A stretch of 64,000 bases of DNA from Cinnamomum chago. Its lineage: Eukaryota > Streptophyta > Magnoliopsida > Laurales > Lauraceae. The DNA lies in assembly GCA_038049695.1 (NCBI GenBank), contig CP142453.1, forward strand, positions 2,621,501 to 2,685,500, read 5' to 3'. Made by a program: the position numbers and the translations under genes. Shown in pieces: positions 11,280 through 23,033 of the stretch (its first letter is position 1; each line of letters starts with the position of its first letter). The notes under the pieces are model-generated. The model saw nothing but the letters and a program-made list of their open reading frames with translations. It did no database searches and had not been told where the DNA came from.

Positions 11280-13790
11280 TCACCAGAGACATCCTTCCAT
11301 TTTTTCCAGTTCCAACATTACCAGCCTTTGGATGAAGTGGGGAACAGATTCGCACATGGTGAGCAGAGTGATTGTGGTCAGCGGGACGCAGAGTCTCAGT
11401 CTTTGGTTCGAGGGGCATATGCTTGATGGATCATGCTTTATGGCCTGAATCTGCTCCAATGCTTCCACCACTTCTGTCATGGATGGACGGTTTCTTGGGA
11501 CAGGGCTGAGACACTGGAGAATGAGCCGAGCAGCCTGAACTGCACCTTCAGACGGGTAATGGCCTTCAAGCCTCCGGTCCATCACCCGCGACAATACCTC
11601 ACTCAAATCAGATAGATATGGTTTTGCCCACTTTACCAAATTCTGTTGCTCATATGGATGGTTATCGTCAAGTGCTCGCATGCCAGAAAGCATCTCTAGC
11701 AACACAACCCCAAAAGAATATACGTCGCTCTTCACGTACAGATGGCCTGGTTGATGTTGATGGAGTCACACTTGTCATTGTTCATATCAAAGAAATTCCA
11801 ACCATTTGAGATATTTTTCAAGCAAGAAACAAATTATATAATGGTTTCCCTGTTGCAGGCAATCTATGACCCTCCCATAGCTACTACGATTTTCAAGCAG
11901 AGTTTTATGACCAAAATGAAAGAAGTAATGATCGTTATAAGCTCTTTTAACTTTTTATTTGAATAACTGTTAAACCAGTTTGAATCCTAGCTAAAGCAAG
12001 TCATAAGAAGGGTTGGAACTTGGAAGTCACCATAAAAGTTCTTGTTCTAACGCATCATGTCAATAGTTGAAAGTGCTGCTTTTCTCAACATCTCATTTTC
12101 ATTGCAGTGAAAACTTCCTAATGAGGAGTTTATCACAGTGGGTATTAACAATGTCCTCCAAAATTAGTCAACAATGTATGTGACTGAGACTATATCAGCA
12201 AGACCTTCCAATTCAGCTCACCTGTTCACAAATAGCTCTAGAAAGCTCTATGGCCATCCATTGTGATTGAAGTTAGTTTCTCTTTCTAGCTACATTTCCA
12301 GATAAAGACCAGTTACAAAACCTAATTAAAATACCAAGAACTAAGATGACTTTGAAAAGGAAATATCATGATGTTTCACTACTTCTGCAATATATGAATG
12401 CGCCCCAGACAGTTCATGCAGTTTTCCAAGGGTATAATGAATGACCAGTTCAGAGAGAACTGAACTGGAGAACAAGCCAAACAGGCCCTAATCACCAAAT
12501 GAAAATACCAAATGTCACAGCCAAAAATTTTTAGAAACCAAGGCCCTGTTTGGCATTGTTCCTATGTTGTTTCTGATTCTATGCCGAGATCCGGTTGTGC
12601 TGAGGCCGGTTTGTGCAAGACTATGCTGTGTAGAATTTGTTTGGCAACATTACATTAAATTATTCTGCTGAGAAGATGTTGTGCGGAACTTGTTTGGTCA
12701 CATTATAATAATTTTATTCCTTAACATAAATATATTATTGTTACGCATAGGACATACCTTTTAAAAACTACAATGCAATACCCACCTTCATAGGATTTAT
12801 AATGTGGGCCCACTTTTTGTTATTGTAAATATCTGGCCCACCATTTTGTGATTGTGAACATGTGATTGAGTATGGAATGATCAACTTAGGAGTTGCATTG
12901 ACTGTACATCATTATAATATTTCCTCTCAAAATTCATATCGTATTCAAAATATGGTTTCATATCTAAATACTAATTCAGACCAAATCATGAAACTCCAGT
13001 ACACAAACTGAAATGAATTTCATTGTTACATGCCAAAAGGAATGAGTAAGACCTCAATTCAATGTTTAAAATTGTAAGAAGAATTGCATTGTCACATGAT
13101 GAAATCATAGCCATGGAAAGTGAAGTCTATTACATATATATCAGATGCAAAAAAAGCGATAGTTTCAAATAAAAGAATAAATTTTAATAAAATTCTATGA
13201 ACTTTCATATCAAAATTTTAATTGAAATTGTAAATGTTTGGTATAGAGAATCCTAAATCAAGTTGGGAAATTAAAAACATGAACTCTGAAGAATTACTAT
13301 ACAATCAGAGGGCATTTCTTCCTTACTGTTAGTACTGTAAGAGGGCATTTTAATAACATTTGAAAAGGGTGGAGGATGGATGAGTAGAGAGAGAGAGAGA
13401 GAGATGTGTTCGAGACTTGGGCAGAGAGGTACCGCATAACAGGATACGTCATAACTCATAAGTGTTCCCAGTGAGCTGTTAAAAAAAAAAAAAAACGAAG
13501 ATCGTTTTGAAATCTCTATACCAGCAGGCCGTGATTCCAAAAATCATTCTGTAAAAGAATAGTTTGAAACAACAATAAATATCAACCAAATGCGTTTTCT
13601 ACTTCTCTTCCCATGGGAACTTCAGAACAATAGAACATCGTGTTGCCAAACGAGCCCCAAATTCCCAGTCCTCCTGATTCAGGTGTTTGATGTACAAAGA
13701 AAAACCTGCTGGTTCATATTAAAAACAATACTTCTCACCAGTGAACTAGGCAAACAGAATAATGTTGGATGAAGAGAATCTACAAACATC
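11280..13790 (-). pseudogene. RLCK-VII copy B: exon 6 and partial intron 5 only
   Basis: Exon 6 is 11280-11746 (acceptor CAG|GCC). It encodes the kinase C-lobe from [14 protein letters not shown] through RPSMTEVV and stays open to a TGA at 11280-11282. Above it is about 2 kb of intron 5, containing a DNA element, which stops at about 13790 and joins directly to the 3' flank of copy C. No exons 1-5 exist, so this is a partial tandem duplicate and not a gene. After QAIKH the frame differs from that of copy E: the ancestral His-rich tail is still readable in another frame (11104-11418), so the tail is shifted. Confidence 0.88.
12542..13656. mobile_element. 1.1-kb non-autonomous DNA element in intron 5 of B
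   Basis: 1115 bp with ends GGCCCTGTTTGGCA and (right end read on the other strand) GGCTCGTTTGGCA, flanked by CCAA at 12538-12541 and 13657-13660. It occupies the same intron position as 19141-20224 (C) and 44057-45135 (D), while A and E have the empty site (GAAATTCCCAG and GAAACCGAATTCCCAG). No transposase fragment is seen. The superfamily is unclear because the duplication is only 3-4 bp. Confidence 0.78.
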
Positions 13791-14931
13791 CAATAAGCAC
13801 AAACAGTTGGACACGCACATATATAGCACTGTCATCACTTCAGAACTGTTCATGTTGGAATAGATTACCTCAATTTTGAAGATTGCTTTCACCAGAGACA
13901 TCCTTCCATTTTTTCCAGTTCCAACATTACCAGCCTTTGGATGAAGTGGGGAACAGATTCGTGCATGGTGATCAGAGTGATTGTGGTCGGCAGGACGCAG
14001 AGTCCCAGTCTTTGGTTCTAGGGGCATATGCTTTATGGATCATGCTTTATGGCCTGAATCTGCTTCAATGCTTCCATCACTTCTTTCATGAATGGACGGT
14101 TTCTTGGGACAAGCCTGAGACACTGGAGAATGAGCCAAGCAGCCTGAACTGCACCTTCAGACGGGTAATGGCCTTCAAGCCTCCAGTCCATCACCCGAGA
14201 CAATACCTCACTCCAATCAGATAGATATGGTTTTGCCCACTCTACCAAATTCTCTTGCCCACTTGGACACTGGGGGTCAAATGCCCCCATGTCTGAAAGC
14301 ATCTCGAGCAACACAACCCCAAAAGAATATACGTCGCTCTTCACGTACAGATGGCCTGGTTGATGCTGATGGAGTCACACTTGTCATTGTTCATATCAAA
14401 GAAATTCCAACTAATGGTTTCCCTGTTGCTGGCAATCTATGACCCTCCCATAGCTACTACGATTTTCAAGCAGAGTTTTATGACCAAAATGAAAGAAGTA
14501 ATGATCGTTATTAGCTCTTCAACTTTTTATTTGAATAACTGTTAAAACAGTTTGAATCCTAACTTTAGCAAGTGATAAGAAAGGTTGGAACTTGGAAGTC
14601 ACCATAAAAGTTCTTATTCCAACGCATCATGTCAATAGTTGAGATGTAGCTTATCTCATCATCTCATTTTCATCGTAGTGAAAATTTCCTCGTTAGGAGT
14701 TCGTAAGAGTGAGTTTTAACAATGTGTCCTCCAAAAATAGTCAACAATGTATGTGACTGAAACTATATCAGCAAGACCTTCCAATTCAGCTCACCTGTTC
14801 ACAAACACCTCTTCAAGGCTCTATGGTCATCCATTGTGATTGAAGCGAGTTTCTCTTTCTAGCTACATTTCTAGACAAAGACCACTTACAAAACCTAATT
14901 CAAATACTAAGATGACTTTGAACTGTAAATA

Positions 14932-17900
14932 TGAAAGTTTTAGGATTCAAGATCTCTAGATTGGTCTACTCAATAAATCATCCCAATAGTGTGCAAAACA
15001 AATAAACTATGCAGCGGAAATAAAATCACAAACACACACCACAAGGACACCAGATTTAGCGTGGAAAACCCTAATCGGGTGAAAAACCATGGATCCGAAC
15101 TGGATCAACAATCAAGCATTATGAATCTCGCAATTACAAGAAACTCAGATTTCCTCTCCAAATATCCCCTACCTAAGGACTGAAGTTACCTTGTGCCACT
15201 TCACGTTTCAACGACTTCACACCGTTGATTGCAATAGACTCAATCCTACACCTGACTCTTCAAATCTTCTACGCAAGAAGATGATCTTCTACAGGGGATG
15301 CAGAAGAATCTAGCTCTCTAGAGAACTTGGCAGATTAACTTCTTAATAAAACTCTAGAGAAGAATTCTCTCAATTAAATCTCTAACTCAGAACTTGACAG
15401 GTGAGGTGTCTCTTTAGAATAGCCCTTGAATCCTTTAAATAGCCCTTGAGACGTGCTTAAGGTTGCCTAACTTGATTAGGATTAAAACAAGTAGTTTGGA
15501 CACAATTAGAAGAAGGTTTCTAATTTAACTTGGACTCTACCACATGTCCGCTCGAGTGGATGAGGTTCTGTCTCAACGAAAAACAACTTCTGTCAGGCGT
15601 CTGGCTTATTCTGACTCCATCCGCTCGAGCGAAGATATGAGTGCTTGAGCGGACCCCATTCAGATGTTCCGAAAATTCAGCACTTGTTCCTTCCCAGCTT
15701 CCTTCTTCTAAATCTTTCAGACTTTCTTCTTAGAGTCCTTCCAATTTTCTATCTTCAGAGAACCACAGTCCTTTTCTAAATATAAAACCTACAACTCAAT
15801 GGACCCAGAGTTTTGTCCAACCCATGAATTAGCCAATAAACAAAAACCTAATAATCTCCCCCTCTAGCAATTCATGGACAAAACTCCCTAAGACAATACA
15901 AATTGATTTTCCAAAAAGAAAATCCAAAATACATTGATTTTTATTTTAAAAGGCAATCAACATTGAAATTTTTTTTTTAAGAGGCATTCAGCACAAAAAT
16001 TGGCAAACATCATATGTAGATCTGCATTGTCTTTGACTTCGTCTGAACTTCTTGTTCCCCCCCCTTGATCTGTCACCTTTCTCCCCCTTTTTGTCCACAA
16101 TTTGACAAAGCTAATAATAATAACATACAGCTTACTTGTCAATTAGGATCAATAGCTCCCCGTCAATTGTAACACCCTCTGAATGTATCTTCATAGCAGT
16201 ACTAGGGGTGGGAGCTTGATCTCATTGATTAGGGCTTTTTAGATGTAGTCACCCACACTTTTGTAGTTTGATCTTTCAGCAGAGTGTGAGCAAGCTCCTT
16301 AGGCAAATCAGATTTTCTGACCCAAATTTGAGTCGTCTTGAGTGGAGAAACATTCTTCCGCCATTGCTTGGTCTTTGGTAGACTTTGCAACTTCTTGCAA
16401 TGAGGACGAATGTGTCCTTTCTTTCCACAATGGTGACAAGTGGATGTGCGTGCAGCGCTTGACACATTTTTTTGTCTTGAAACTACTCATCACATTATTA
16501 ACATGTGCAGTATGTGTAGTATGTGCAACACTTGAAAAGAAAATTATTTTACCTTTAAAACCTGAAGTAGATGAACCATGATCATAACCGAGACCACTTC
16601 TGTCAAAATGAAACTTCTAACTGCACAAGATGTTAGTAAGAGTCTTCGAACCAGTGTTCATCTTGTTTAGACTAGCCTATTTTACTTCTACCTCAGACAG
16701 AGTGGTCTTCAATATTCCTTGCAAATCTTTATTTTCAGCTTTCACAATCACTATCTCTTGCTTCAGATTCACTACTTCTTGTTCAGCCTTCTCAAATTTT
16801 TGACCCTTAGTAGTCAAACTTTTACCCATGCAATTTTTCTGACTTTCCAAGAGATGAACCTGTTTAAGCGTTTGCTCTAATTCAATCTTCAAGGCAAAAT
16901 TTTCTTTCTTAAACTTGATAGTGATCTTGTTGCCATACTTAAATCATCTTGACACAATCAGCATATGTAGTATGGTACAACTCTTCCCAATCTTTTTCTT
17001 GATCTGACATCTCATCATCATTATCTTCATCAGGATCATTGTCAGACTCAAACTTAGCCAAGAAAGACACAAACTTTCCATTCACATTTTCTAAAGAATC
17101 AGCCTCATTATCTTTTTCTTTTTCTTTTTCTTTTTCAGAAGATTCTTCATCCCAAGTTGAGAGCCTTTTGCTTTGTACCCTTTTTCTTGTTGGCACATTC
17201 ATTAGTGTAGTGACCATAGCCTTGGCACTCAAAACACTTTGTCCCTTTTGCAGGGCCCTTCTTCTCAGATTTGAAATTCTTCCAATTGGCTTGTTTTGAC
17301 TTCATGTATTTCTTAAAGCATTTCATAAACTCGGCCATATTATCTTCAACCTCAGATTTAGAATCAGACTCAATTTTCTTTTCAGGTTTCTTTCTTAATT
17401 CTGAGATGGCCTCCAAAGCAATACCTTTATCTTTTGATTTTCATTTATCCAAATGGTTTGCTTCAAAGGTCTGAAGATTTCTAATCAGCTGGTTGACCTT
17501 GAGGGTATCAAGATTCTTATTTTCTTCTATAGCATCAACTTTAGAATCGAACCTCGAAGGTAGAGACCTCAGAATTTTCTTGACAATCTTATTTTCTAGA
17601 ATTTCCTCACCCAGATTGAAAACAGAATTAACAATATCATTGAGCTTTGCATAAAATTGATCAAAGGTTTCATCTTCTTCCATCACGATGGTTTCAAATT
17701 CTTTAGTCAGCGTTTGTAATTTAGATTGCTTCACCGTGTCTATACCCTCATAAACTGTCTGCAGGACATCTCATGCTTCTTTTGCAGTTTTGCATGTAGA
17801 TATTCTACAAAACTCTTCAGAAGACACTCCATTGTATATACCATTCATCGCCTTTTTATTACAATAAAAGGCATGCTTCTCATCCTTAGTCCATTGGGCT

Positions 17901-18980
17901 TTAGTTTTAGGAACAGTTTTCCCATCAGCCACAATTGTTGGTTTAGAGTAGCCCTCATCAACAATATCCCAAACATCATCATCAACGGACTTAAGGAACC
18001 CAATTATCATTTGCTTCCAATATGCATAATTAGAACCATCTAGCAAAGGGGGCTTAGTAGTTGATGTCCCTTCTTGATTGAGTACCATTCAAGAAATCTC
18101 TTACGATCAATACACAAAAACTTAGTGCAACCCTCTCTGATACCAATTGAGAATTTTAGGGTTCGAGATCTTTAGATTGGTCTACTCAATAAATCAGCCC
18201 AATAGTGTGCAAAACAAATAAACTATGCAGCGGAAATAAAATCACAAGTACACACCACAAGGACACCAAATTTAGCATGGAAAACCCTAATCGGGTGAAA
18301 AACCACGGATCCAAACTAGATCAATAATCAAGCATTATGAATCCCAAATATCCCATACCTAAGGACTGAAGTTACCTTGTATCACTTCACGCTTCAACGA
18401 CTTCACACCGTTGATTGCAACAGACTCAATCTTGCGCCTGACTCCTCAAATCTTCTACGCAAGAAGATGATCTTCTACCGGAGATGCAGAAGAATCTAGC
18501 TCTCTAGAGAATTTGGCAAATTAACTTCTTAATAAAACTCTACATAAGAATTCTCTCAATTAAATCTCTAACTCAGAACTTTGAGAGGTGAAGTGTCTCT
18601 TTAGAATAGCCCTTGAGTCCTTTAAATAGCCCTTGAGACGTGCTTAAGGTTGCCTAACTTGATTAGGATTAAAACAAGCAGTTTGGGCACAATTAGAAGA
18701 AAGTTTCTAATTTAACTTGGACTCTACCACATGTCCGCTAGAGCGGACCTTCCATCCGCTCAAGCGGATGAGATTCTGTCATAGCGAAAAACAACTTCTG
18801 TCAGGCGTCTGGCTTATTTTGACTCCATCCGCTCGAGCGAAGATATGGGCGCTCGAGCGGACCCCATTCAGATGTTCTGGAAATTCAGCACTTAGGTTCC
18901 TTCCCAACTTCTTTCTTCTAAATCTTTCAGACTTTCTTCGTAGAGTCCTTCCAATCTTCTATCTTCAGAGAACCACAGCC
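14932..18980 (-). mobile_element. Truncated Copia-type LTR element, gag only, in intron 5 of C
   Basis: Two direct repeats: 14932-15853 (922 bp, the 3' LTR in element orientation) and 18148-18980 (833 bp, the 5' LTR). They begin alike on the plus strand (TGAAAGTTTTAGG / TGAGAATTTTAGG), but the right copy stops about 90 bp short, so the element's 5' end is deleted and no target duplication is seen. Next to the right LTR is a primer-binding site TGGTATCAGAG (minus strand, 18135-18145), complementary to initiator tRNA-Met. Next to the left LTR is a polypurine tract (15854-15866). The internal region encodes gag only; no protease, integrase or reverse transcriptase is found. LTRs carry repeated TCCGCTCGAGCGGA-like palindromes. 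Confidence 0.88.
16229..18088 (-). pseudogene. Copia-type gag remnant
   Basis: Reads from an ATG at 18088 as a plant Copia gag (UBN2/DUF4219-like): a short N-terminal stretch with the motif LLDGSNYAYWKQM, a helical capsid-like part, a zinc knuckle CFECQGYGHYTNEC (17195-17236), an acidic stretch, a coiled-coil segment (16677-16892) and a second knuckle CHHCGKKGHIRPHC (16397-16438). Nonsense codons break it near 17770 (a conserved Trp position is TGA) and 17440, and there are frameshifts near 17150 and 16930. Gag packages element RNA; this copy cannot make a full protein. After the second knuckle the pol part is missing. Confidence 0.85.
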
Positions 18981-19140
18981 ACTACTTTTGTAATATATGA
19001 ACACGCAATAGTTCATACAGGGAATGCAAAATTTTCAAGGGTATAATGAATGACCAGTTCAAAGAAAACTGAACTGGTGAACAACCCAAACAGGCCCTAA
19101 TCACCAAACGAAAATACCAAATTCCACAGCCAAAAATTTC

Positions 19141-20224
19141 CCCTCAATTGGCATTGTTCCTATGCTGTTCCCAATTTTATGCCGAGACCAGGTTGTGCCC
19201 AGACTATGCTATGTAGAACTCATTTGGCAACATTACGTTAACCCTATTCTGCTGAGAATATGCGGTGCAAAACTTGTTTGGTAACATTATAATAATTTTG
19301 TTCCTTAACTTAAATCTATTATTGTTATACATGGGACAAACCTTTTTAAAACTAGAATGTGGTACCCACCTTTAGAAATTAGAGAATGGGCCCCACTTTC
19401 ATAGGATTTACAATGTGGGCCCAGTTTTTGTGACTATAAACATGTGACCCACCTTGTTCTGATTTTGAACATGTGCTTGAGTATGGAATGATCAACTTAG
19501 GAGTTGCATCGACTGTATAGAATTATAATATTTCCTCTCAAAATCCATATTGTATTCAAAATATGGTTTCATATCTAAATATTAATTCATGAAATCACAA
19601 AACTCCAGTACACAATCTGAAACGAATTGCATCGTTACATGCCGAAAGGAATGAGTAAGACCACAATTTAATTTTTGATATTGTACGAAGAATTGCATTG
19701 TTACATACGGAAATGATAGCCAGGGAAAGTGAAATCTTTTACATATATATTTTAAGCCAAAAAAGCGATACTGTCAAGTAAAAAAATTAAATTTTAATTA
19801 AATTCTACGAACTTCCATATCAAAATTTTAGTTGCCATTGTAAATGTTTGCTATAGAGAATTCCAAAATCAAGTTGGGAAATTGGAAATATGAACTCTGA
19901 AAAATTACCATACAATCAGAGGGCATTTATTCCTTACTGTTATTACTGTAAGAGGGCATTTTAATAACATTTGAAGAGGGTGGATGATGGCTGAATATGG
20001 GGAAAGAGAGAGAGCCTTTGCAGAGAGGGTGTAGCGTTCCACGGCTTACAAGATACGTCATAAATTTTGCCAGTGAGTGTTCAAAAAAAAAAAAAGTAAG
20101 ATCATTTTGAGATTTCTATACCAGGAATTGTTTGAAACGACAATAAATATCGACCAAACACGCTTTCTACTTCTCTTCCCTTGGGAACATTAGAACATAC
20201 GAACAGTATGTTGCCAAACGGGCC
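19141..20224. mobile_element. 1.1-kb DNA element in intron 5 of C
   Basis: Orthologous to 12542-13656 and 44057-45135. The left end is eroded (starts near CAATTGGCATTG); the right end keeps TTGCCAAACGGGCC followed by CCAAATTCCC. Non-coding. Confidence 0.75.
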
Positions 20225-21990
20225 CCAAATTCCCTATCTTGCTGATTCAGTTGTTTGATGTACAAAGCAAAACCTGCTGGTTGGTATTAAAAACATTGTT
20301 TCGCACCAGTTAACTAGGCATACAGAATAATTTTGGATGAAGAGAAACCACAAACAACATCCACCCAGGCATAAAACTAGAAAGCAGATTAAGATTAGTT
20401 TAAAATAAAGAAAGTCCACTACAGCGTGAACAATTAAAAATCAACACAGAAATCACAAGAACTTGTAGCCATGAAGGTTGCTACCAAAGAACTGATCTTA
20501 CCTGTAGCCAGATGTTCAGGAGCTATATAACCAAGGGTGCCCGCGACACATGTGGAGGCATGTGAATCTTCACCCGGCGGACCATTCCTCGCTAACCCAA
20601 AATCAAAAATTTTTGCATTATAGTTCTGCAGAAGATTTAAAAAGAGAAAAAGAAAATCAAACTAAGATATTCATCCATACAACAAATTCCCAACCCCCAC
20701 CCCCCATAAATAAAATAAAATAAAAACATTTGCCTCTACAGCAGAAGAAATCAGGATGGAAGAGATTACCGAATCAATCAATACATTAGATGGTTAGAGA
20801 TCACGATGTATGATTTTCCTTTCAGAACAATGTAAGAATGCAAGGCCCCGAGCTACACCTATTGCTATCTTGAGCCGATTGCTCCATGAAAGTGATTGAA
20901 AGGCTAAACCTCCTACATAGAATGCATCATTTTAGAAACATGAATAATGGAGGCGATTCTATAAAAAAATATATAATAAAAAACAAGAAGCAGCTCAGAC
21001 TTGTCTGGAATGTACCAGAACAAGGTTGACACAGCATTTTATAGTGTTTCACAATGATAAATAGATCATATGCAGCAGGTAACATAACTGTAACTTCCAA
21101 ATGCAAGACAGTAAAATATGCATTGTATAGATACATTGTTGGATCAGAACTATCAACAAGATTTGAGAATTGAGGCCGCTTTCTTCGCTCCAAAATAGAA
21201 GTTGAGTTCACTATGATAAGAAAATTGACAGTTCCAATGGCATGGGTATTTGCATTGACATGCATAAGTATGTGAATCTATGTGGTAGGGTTTAAGACTC
21301 TTTAACCCGTAATCTGATGAGGAAGTATAATAACGATTATGAAAATGATAACATTATTGTGACAGCTGTTAGAAATTCAAGTGTCTCTCAAACATGACTA
21401 AAACACGTTTGGACATACAACACAGCCACATGGTAGTGCTCTTGAGGTGTTTCCAGCAATTTAAACCATTAAGACAAGAGCTACTCTCTAATTTCCTATT
21501 GAATGATAAAACTTACATTGGGATAAGTTTTCACCAATTGAAACAGGATTTTCTTGATGAATACAAAATCAAGAAAGTTGAGATCTAAGCCCATCCGGTC
21601 ACTCAAACAAGATCACAGCTGTCCACTGGCTTTAGCATTGTGGCATCAAGTAGATTATTTATTTTTCTGATTATTATCATGAAGTTTAGGCACAATATCA
21701 ATTGCTGCAACTTATGATGATCACTAAATGTATTAGTTATCTTAATCTTGAATCATAATTTCTTTTGACAATGACTACGGTGCCAATTTTTCACCATCAC
21801 CAGCATCACAGCTCATCCAACCAACTACAGTAGATTACAATTACAATATTAATATTGTTTACTACTTCTGAAAAGGTGGTTTGCCAAACTCCCTCTCGTA
21901 TACAAGTAGTAGTTCTTTGTCTTCCTCACAGTGTCCCAAAAGTCTCACAATGTTTGGATGAGAAAGGCTCCCCAAGATATTCACCTCTGA

Positions 21991-22475
21991 CTGCAAAAAG
22001 GAACATAGTCAAGTACAATAAAAGCACACACCAGCCGAATTAACATCATGAAATTACAAAAACAAATAAAATAAAATAAATTGTATTTATGTAGAAGCTT
22101 GAAGAGAATGAGAGAAAGAAAGGTGTTTTTAGCAGACACGATTTAAATAGTAACTATGGGAAACATCTTACGTCATAGTTTTATTTCTGGAAATAAAATG
22201 AGAAATTTCAGTAAAGGATAATTTGCTGGCATGATATGAATCCCTAGAAATTCATTATAAAATGGGTTTAACAAAGGATTAGTAAAGAGGTGAGGGGTGA
22301 AGGGTATAAAGTAGAGTCGTAGATGCGAGGAACCATTTAATATCCAAGGGTGATGGGTGAGTAATCACTTTCCATGTATATGGAAATGAGTAACCTCTAG
22401 CCTTATACATGTATCTTTGCTTTTCTTTTTTCCCTCAAATTTTGCCAAACAAATATTGGATTGAATGGAAAATAC
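21991..22475 (-). other. Intron 2 of copy C with an excision or deletion scar
   Basis: Compared with A and D, this intron lacks the hAT-like element but keeps ACCTCTA immediately before GCCTTATAC (about 22402-22420). That is the last 7 bp of the element plus its right target duplication, so the element was once present and a deletion reaching into the left flank removed it. Confidence 0.65.
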
Positions 22476-23033
22476 CTGCCACTCTTCCCTTCCCGGGAAA
22501 ATACCAGTCACACTGTCCTTCATTGGTTTCATTTTCTTGACAGCAATAGCCATCCCACTTCCGGACTTGCTGGGTGCAAATGTCTTCTCATCAATCCAAC
22601 CCTTGAAAACCCTCCCAAAAGCTCCCTCGCCAAGAAGTGTATCGGGACTGAACTTCCTGGTCGCCTTCTTCAACTCTGCAAAACTGAAAATCTTTAAAGT
22701 GGGAGTAATGGGAAGGATCTATCCGTTTGGGGAACCGTTTGGGGAAACCTCATCCAAACGGATCGAAAATGCACTCCCAGTTCCCGAATGCGTCCCTTCA
22801 TTGCTGGTGCTCTTTGTAATCCCTGCAAATTTAAGAGGAGAAGAGGAACAAAGGATTTGAAGGTAACCCATGTGAGATTATGCAAACATGGAGAGGTCTG
22901 TGAATCAAAATGGGAGAAGAAAACAGAGCAGCACATGAAAAACACAGAGTCACGGAGAAAAGATTGTATTTGAAAGCAATCACATGTAAGCAAAAGGAGC
23001 AAGGGATTTTGAGAAATCAACCCATGTCAGGAC

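Larger units (their letters stand above)
14033..22822 (-). pseudogene. RLCK-VII kinase copy C, multiply broken
   Basis: Exons: 22476-22822, 21866-21990, 20770-20912, 20502-20625 and 14033-14355. Exon 1, with the start codon and myristoylation signal, is absent: the sequence above 26150 keeps intron 1 but the MGNF exon has been deleted. Other lesions: TAG at 22719-22721 in exon 2 (PNG-stop-ILP, where A and D have Q); an 11-nt deletion in exon 3 removing the EFMPR region; TAA at 20794-20796 directly after HRDL in the catalytic loop; and an early stop after KHDP in exon 6. The exon 3 donor is weakened to GTAGTA. DFG and APEH are still readable. Introns hold a Copia element, a DNA element and a hAT element. 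Confidence 0.9.

Noticed and set aside
11104-11418. Separate small gene downstream of copy B
   Set aside because: Its His-rich translation is the ancestral C-terminal tail of the kinase in a shifted frame, matching the tail of copy E.
17039-17299. Plus-strand open frames opposite the Copia gag
   Set aside because: Shadows of the minus-strand gag; composition mirrors its acidic repeats.
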